From: Anaerolineae bacterium
Lineage (GTDB): Bacteria; Chloroflexota; Anaerolineae; JACIWR01
Reading direction: 5' to 3'
Length of the DNA: 44,010 nt
Assembly (NCBI GenBank): GCA_024653325.1
Contig: JANLFX010000019.1
Coordinates: 1 to 44,010, forward strand
Made by a program: the position numbers and the translations under genes. Under the pieces are notes generated by a model that was not told the origin of the DNA, did not search any database, and worked only from the letters and a program-made list of their open reading frames with translations. Numbering within the stretch: the first letter of the stretch is position 1; each line of letters begins with the position of its first letter. Below are positions 41,098-44,010 of this stretch, piece by piece.

Positions 41098-43878
41098 ATG
41101 GAGGACAAAATCGCAGAACTGCTCAGCCAAATGACCATCGAGGAAAAGGTGATGCTGCTGGCTGGCTCGGCGATGTGGTACACCACGCCCGTGCCCCGGC
41201 TGGGCATCCCGGCCATCAAAGTGACCGACGGGCCCAACGGTGCGCGCGGTGGCGAGAGATTCGCCGGTGGGCTGACCTCAGCCTGCTTCCCGGTGAGCAT
41301 CGCCCTGGCCGCCACCTGGAACACCGACCTGGTGGAACGTGTCGGGCAGGCATTGGGCGAGGAGGCCAGGAGCAAGGGGGCGCACATCCTGCTGGCGCCG
41401 ACGGTCAACATCCACCGCTCGCCGCTCAATGGCCGCAACTTCGAGTGTTTCTCGGAAGACCCGTACCTCTCCGCCCGCATAGCGGTGGCCTACATCAAGG
41501 GAGTGCAAAGCCAGAACGTGGGCACGGCGGTCAAACACTACGTCTGCAACGATTCCGAGTTCCAACGCACCACCATCAGCTCCGAGGTCCGAGAGCGTGC
41601 CCTGCGAGAGATATACCTGCCGCCTTTCAAGGCCGCCGTACAAGAAGCCCACACCTGGTCGGTGATGGCTTCTTACAACAAGGTCAACGGCACCTACGCC
41701 AGCGAGAACCCCTATCTCCTGACGGACATCTTGAGTAATGAATGGGGATTCGAGGGCCTGGTCATGTCCGATTGGTTCGGCACCAAAAGCACCGCCGCCG
41801 CGGTGAAGGCTGGCCTCGACCTGGAGATGCCGGGGCCACCCGTGTGGCGCGGCGAGAAGTTGCTGCAAGCCTTCCGCGCCGGGGAGGTAGACGAGGCGAC
41901 CATTGACCGGAGTGTGCGCCGCCTGTTACGCATCATCGCCAAGTCTGGTGCTTTTGAGAATCCAGAGGATCGCCCAGAACAGGCCGTGGACAAGCCGGAG
42001 CATCGCGCTCTGACCCGCCAGGCGGCAGCGGAAGGGATGGTGTTGCTCAAGAACGACGGGAATATCCTGCCCTTAGACACCGAGAAGATCAAATCCCTGG
42101 CCATCATCGGCCCCAATGCCAGGATAGCGCGGATCATGGGCGGGGGCAGCTCTCACGTGAATCCCCACTACGCCGTCACCCCCTTCGATGGCATCGTCAG
42201 CAAGGTGGGCGAGGCTGTGAAGATCGGGTTCGAGATAGGATGCACCAATCACAAGCTGCTCCCCCTGATCAACCCGGCCTGGCTGACCCCGTCCGGCGGC
42301 CCGGCTGGGAAGGGCTTCACCCTCGAGTTCTTCAACAGCCCCGATTGTTCCGGTAAGCCCGTCAAGACGACGGTGGTGGAAACCAGCGAACAGACCTGGT
42401 TCGGCGAGATCGCTCCGGAGGTCAACGCTGCTCAATTCTCCGCCCGGCTGACGGGCCGCTTCACCGCGCCGGAAACGGGCCGCTACACCTTCGGCCTGAG
42501 CAGCGCCGGTCCGAGCCGGCTCTTTATTGACGACCAGGAGGTCATTGACCGCTGGACCAGCTCCGCCGACAGTGGCCCGGCAGAGTTAACCTCTGCTTTG
42601 GACATGGTGGCCGGCCAGTCCTGCGAGCTGAAAGTGGAATACAGCAAGCCAAGCACCGTGCCGCTGGCCAGCATCCGTCTGGGTTGTCTGCCGCCCATCC
42701 CGGAGAACGCCATGGACCGCGCCATAGCCCTGGCTGCCGCCTCGGACGTGGCCCTGGTCTTCGTCGGCCTGAGCGACGAGTGGGAGAGTGAGGGCTTCGA
42801 CCGGCCGGACATGGAGCTGGTGGGGGACCAGGTGGCGCTGATCGAAAAAGTAGCGGCGGCCAACAAGAACACCATCGTGGTGCTGAACACCGGTTCGCCG
42901 ATCACCATGAACTGGCTGGACAAAGTGGCCGCCGTGGTACAGGCCTGGTATCCCGGCCAGGAATGTGGCAACGCCATCGCCGACGTCCTCTTCGGCGACG
43001 TGAACCCCTCCGGCCGGCTGCCCCAGACCTTCCCCAAACGGCTGGAGGACAATCCCGCCTACATCAATTATCCCGGCGAAAACGGCAAGGTCTACTACGG
43101 CGAGGGCATCTTCGTCGGCTATCGCTACTACGACAGGAAAAAGATCGAACCCCTGTTCCCCTTCGGCTACGGCCTGTCCTACACCACCTTTGCCTATAGC
43201 CACCTGCGCCTCAGCGCCTCCGAAATTGATGCGGATGAGGAGTTACAAGTCTCTGTGGAGGTACAGAACACCGGGGCACGCGCGGGTCAAGAGGTGGTAC
43301 AACTCTACGTCCGCGACGTGGAAGCCTCACTGATACGCCCGGAAAAGGAATTGAAGGGATTCGCCAAAGTGTTCCTGGCGCCCGGCGAGACCAAAACCGT
43401 CACCCTGACGCTCAACCGCGAATCTCTGGCCTATTACGATGACCTGGCACGGCAATGGGTAGCCGAAGCTGGAGAATTCGAGGTGCTGGTCGGCAGCTCG
43501 TCGCGGGATATTCACGCCTCGGCCCGCTTCACCCTCAAAACCACCAGCCGTTTCGGCGGCCCTGAGAAAGCAGGTGTCCGTCTCGGGCTGGACAGCACCC
43601 TGCAATTGCTGCTGGCCAGCGAGGAAGCCCGGGCCATCCTGAACAAGCACCTCCCTGGCCTTCTGGATGCGCCGCAGTTGAGCATGGCCCTGGGGTTCAC
43701 CCTGGAGCAGGTGGCGGGCTTTGCGCCGAATGTGTTCACCCCGGAAGTGATGCAGGCCATCGCCGAGGACCTGGCGCAGCTTTCGCCTGTGGCCATATCT
43801 GAACTGCCAGCCCCGCCGAAGCTGAACCTGTGGCAACGACTGCTGGCCAAGCTGGCCTCCTGGCGCGCCCGGCGGTGA
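41098..43878 (+). CDS. Glycoside hydrolase family 3 beta-glucosidase with PA14 insert
   Basis: Encodes 926 residues. Domain order: GH3 TIM barrel (VTDGPNGARGG, KHYVCNDSE, and nucleophile D225 in GLVMSDWFG), the alpha/beta sandwich (EGMVLLKNDGNILPL, GGGSSHV) with a PA14-like insert (about 390-525: GRFTAPETGRYTFGLSS), then the fibronectin-III-like domain (GQEVVQLYVRDVEASLIRPEKEL). The general acid Glu is probably in DEWESEGFDR. A ~115-residue C-terminal extension ending in a basic amphipathic helix is not part of the family core. No signal peptide, so cytoplasmic; likely beta-glucosidase acting on imported oligosaccharides. Confidence 0.93.
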   Translation: MEDKIAELLSQMTIEEKVMLLAGSAMWYTTPVPRLGIPAIKVTDGPNGARGGERFAGGLTSACFPVSIALAATWNTDLVERVGQALGEEARSKGAHILLAPTVNIHRSPLNGRNFECFSEDPYLSARIAVAYIKGVQSQNVGTAVKHYVCNDSEFQRTTISSEVRERALREIYLPPFKAAVQEAHTWSVMASYNKVNGTYASENPYLLTDILSNEWGFEGLVMSDWFGTKSTAAAVKAGLDLEMPGPPVWRGEKLLQAFRAGEVDEATIDRSVRRLLRIIAKSGAFENPEDRPEQAVDKPEHRALTRQAAAEGMVLLKNDGNILPLDTEKIKSLAIIGPNARIARIMGGGSSHVNPHYAVTPFDGIVSKVGEAVKIGFEIGCTNHKLLPLINPAWLTPSGGPAGKGFTLEFFNSPDCSGKPVKTTVVETSEQTWFGEIAPEVNAAQFSARLTGRFTAPETGRYTFGLSSAGPSRLFIDDQEVIDRWTSSADSGPAELTSALDMVAGQSCELKVEYSKPSTVPLASIRLGCLPPIPENAMDRAIALAAASDVALVFVGLSDEWESEGFDRPDMELVGDQVALIEKVAAANKNTIVVLNTGSPITMNWLDKVAAVVQAWYPGQECGNAIADVLFGDVNPSGRLPQTFPKRLEDNPAYINYPGENGKVYYGEGIFVGYRYYDRKKIEPLFPFGYGLSYTTFAYSHLRLSASEIDADEELQVSVEVQNTGARAGQEVVQLYVRDVEASLIRPEKELKGFAKVFLAPGETKTVTLTLNRESLAYYDDLARQWVAEAGEFEVLVGSSSRDIHASARFTLKTTSRFGGPEKAGVRLGLDSTLQLLLASEEARAILNKHLPGLLDAPQLSMALGFTLEQVAGFAPNVFTPEVMQAIAEDLAQLSPVAISELPAPPKLNLWQRLLAKLASWRARR

Positions 43879-44010
43879 AAGCCAGGCACGGGCCTGCGCA
43901 ACACGGGTTTGAGCTTGTGTTACTCTAGTTTCCGGTATAAAACGTAGCGGCCGATCGCTGCTGCGCCCTGAGTGGAATCGAAGGGTGTCGGCCTTATAAG
44001 CGGGCAGAGC
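43879..44010. other. Region after the GH3 gene
   Basis: No gene, hairpin or promoter that I can support is seen in these last 132 bases. Confidence 0.4.

Overview
The window looks like a chromosomal piece of a Chloroflexota (Chloroflexi) bacterium, probably Anaerolineae-like. This is an inference from gene content: DUF2079 and GT39/GT87 membrane proteins, a DUF2905 protein, RNase J, paired cold-shock genes, a GH3 enzyme and an ArsA-HSP20 ATPase. It also rests on the many short, perfect palindromes between genes. GC content is moderately high. No phage, insertion sequence, CRISPR array, rRNA or tRNA gene was recognised. Most genes are housekeeping genes, so the unusual signals lie mainly between genes.

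Layout. 1-1210: a small antitoxin-like gene and a VapBC toxin-antitoxin pair lodged between two copies of the 3' end of an acyl-CoA dehydrogenase gene. 1129-5144: acyl-CoA dehydrogenase, a metallo-beta-lactamase-fold hydrolase and recJ, all on the minus strand. 5213-13412: five consecutive minus-strand genes for large multi-pass membrane proteins (GT87, GT39, DUF2079, GT39, GT-C-like), probably a lipid-linked sugar or surface glycan transfer locus. 13580-15723: ArsA-type ATPase translationally coupled to a UDP-glucuronate-epimerase-like gene. 15790-21878: a TPR protein, a GT5-like glycosyltransferase, RNase J and two cold-shock proteins. 22195-28603: a TIGR03960-like B12/radical SAM protein, DUF2905, queA, a DHDPS-family aldolase, a second MBL hydrolase and a second B12/radical SAM protein. 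28756-35130: a FecR-domain protein, an orphan DUF433 antitoxin-like gene, rpsO, pnp, lepB and a TldD/PmbA protein. 35230-43878: PrsW-like protease, MrfA-type helicase, L,D-transpeptidase, tpiA and a GH3 glycosidase.

Two themes stand out. First, the 327-nt rpsO-pnp spacer contains interleaved perfect complementary arms (9 and 11 bp) in A-B-A'-B' order, a pseudoknot topology. It is followed by a roughly 107-nt hairpin ending just before the pnp ribosome binding site, with a competing alternative pairing. This is the best candidate for an undescribed regulatory RNA. Second, short palindromes of several sequence families sit between genes, and in at least five cases the element supplies or contains the stop codon of the upstream gene. 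The cold-shock gene at 21654-21878 has a good promoter followed by a leader with an internal terminator-like hairpin, suggesting attenuation.

Promoters were found by eye as -35/-10 pairs, nearly all with 17-nt spacing; start codons were moved where a Shine-Dalgarno sequence clearly pointed to an internal ATG, GTG or TTG.
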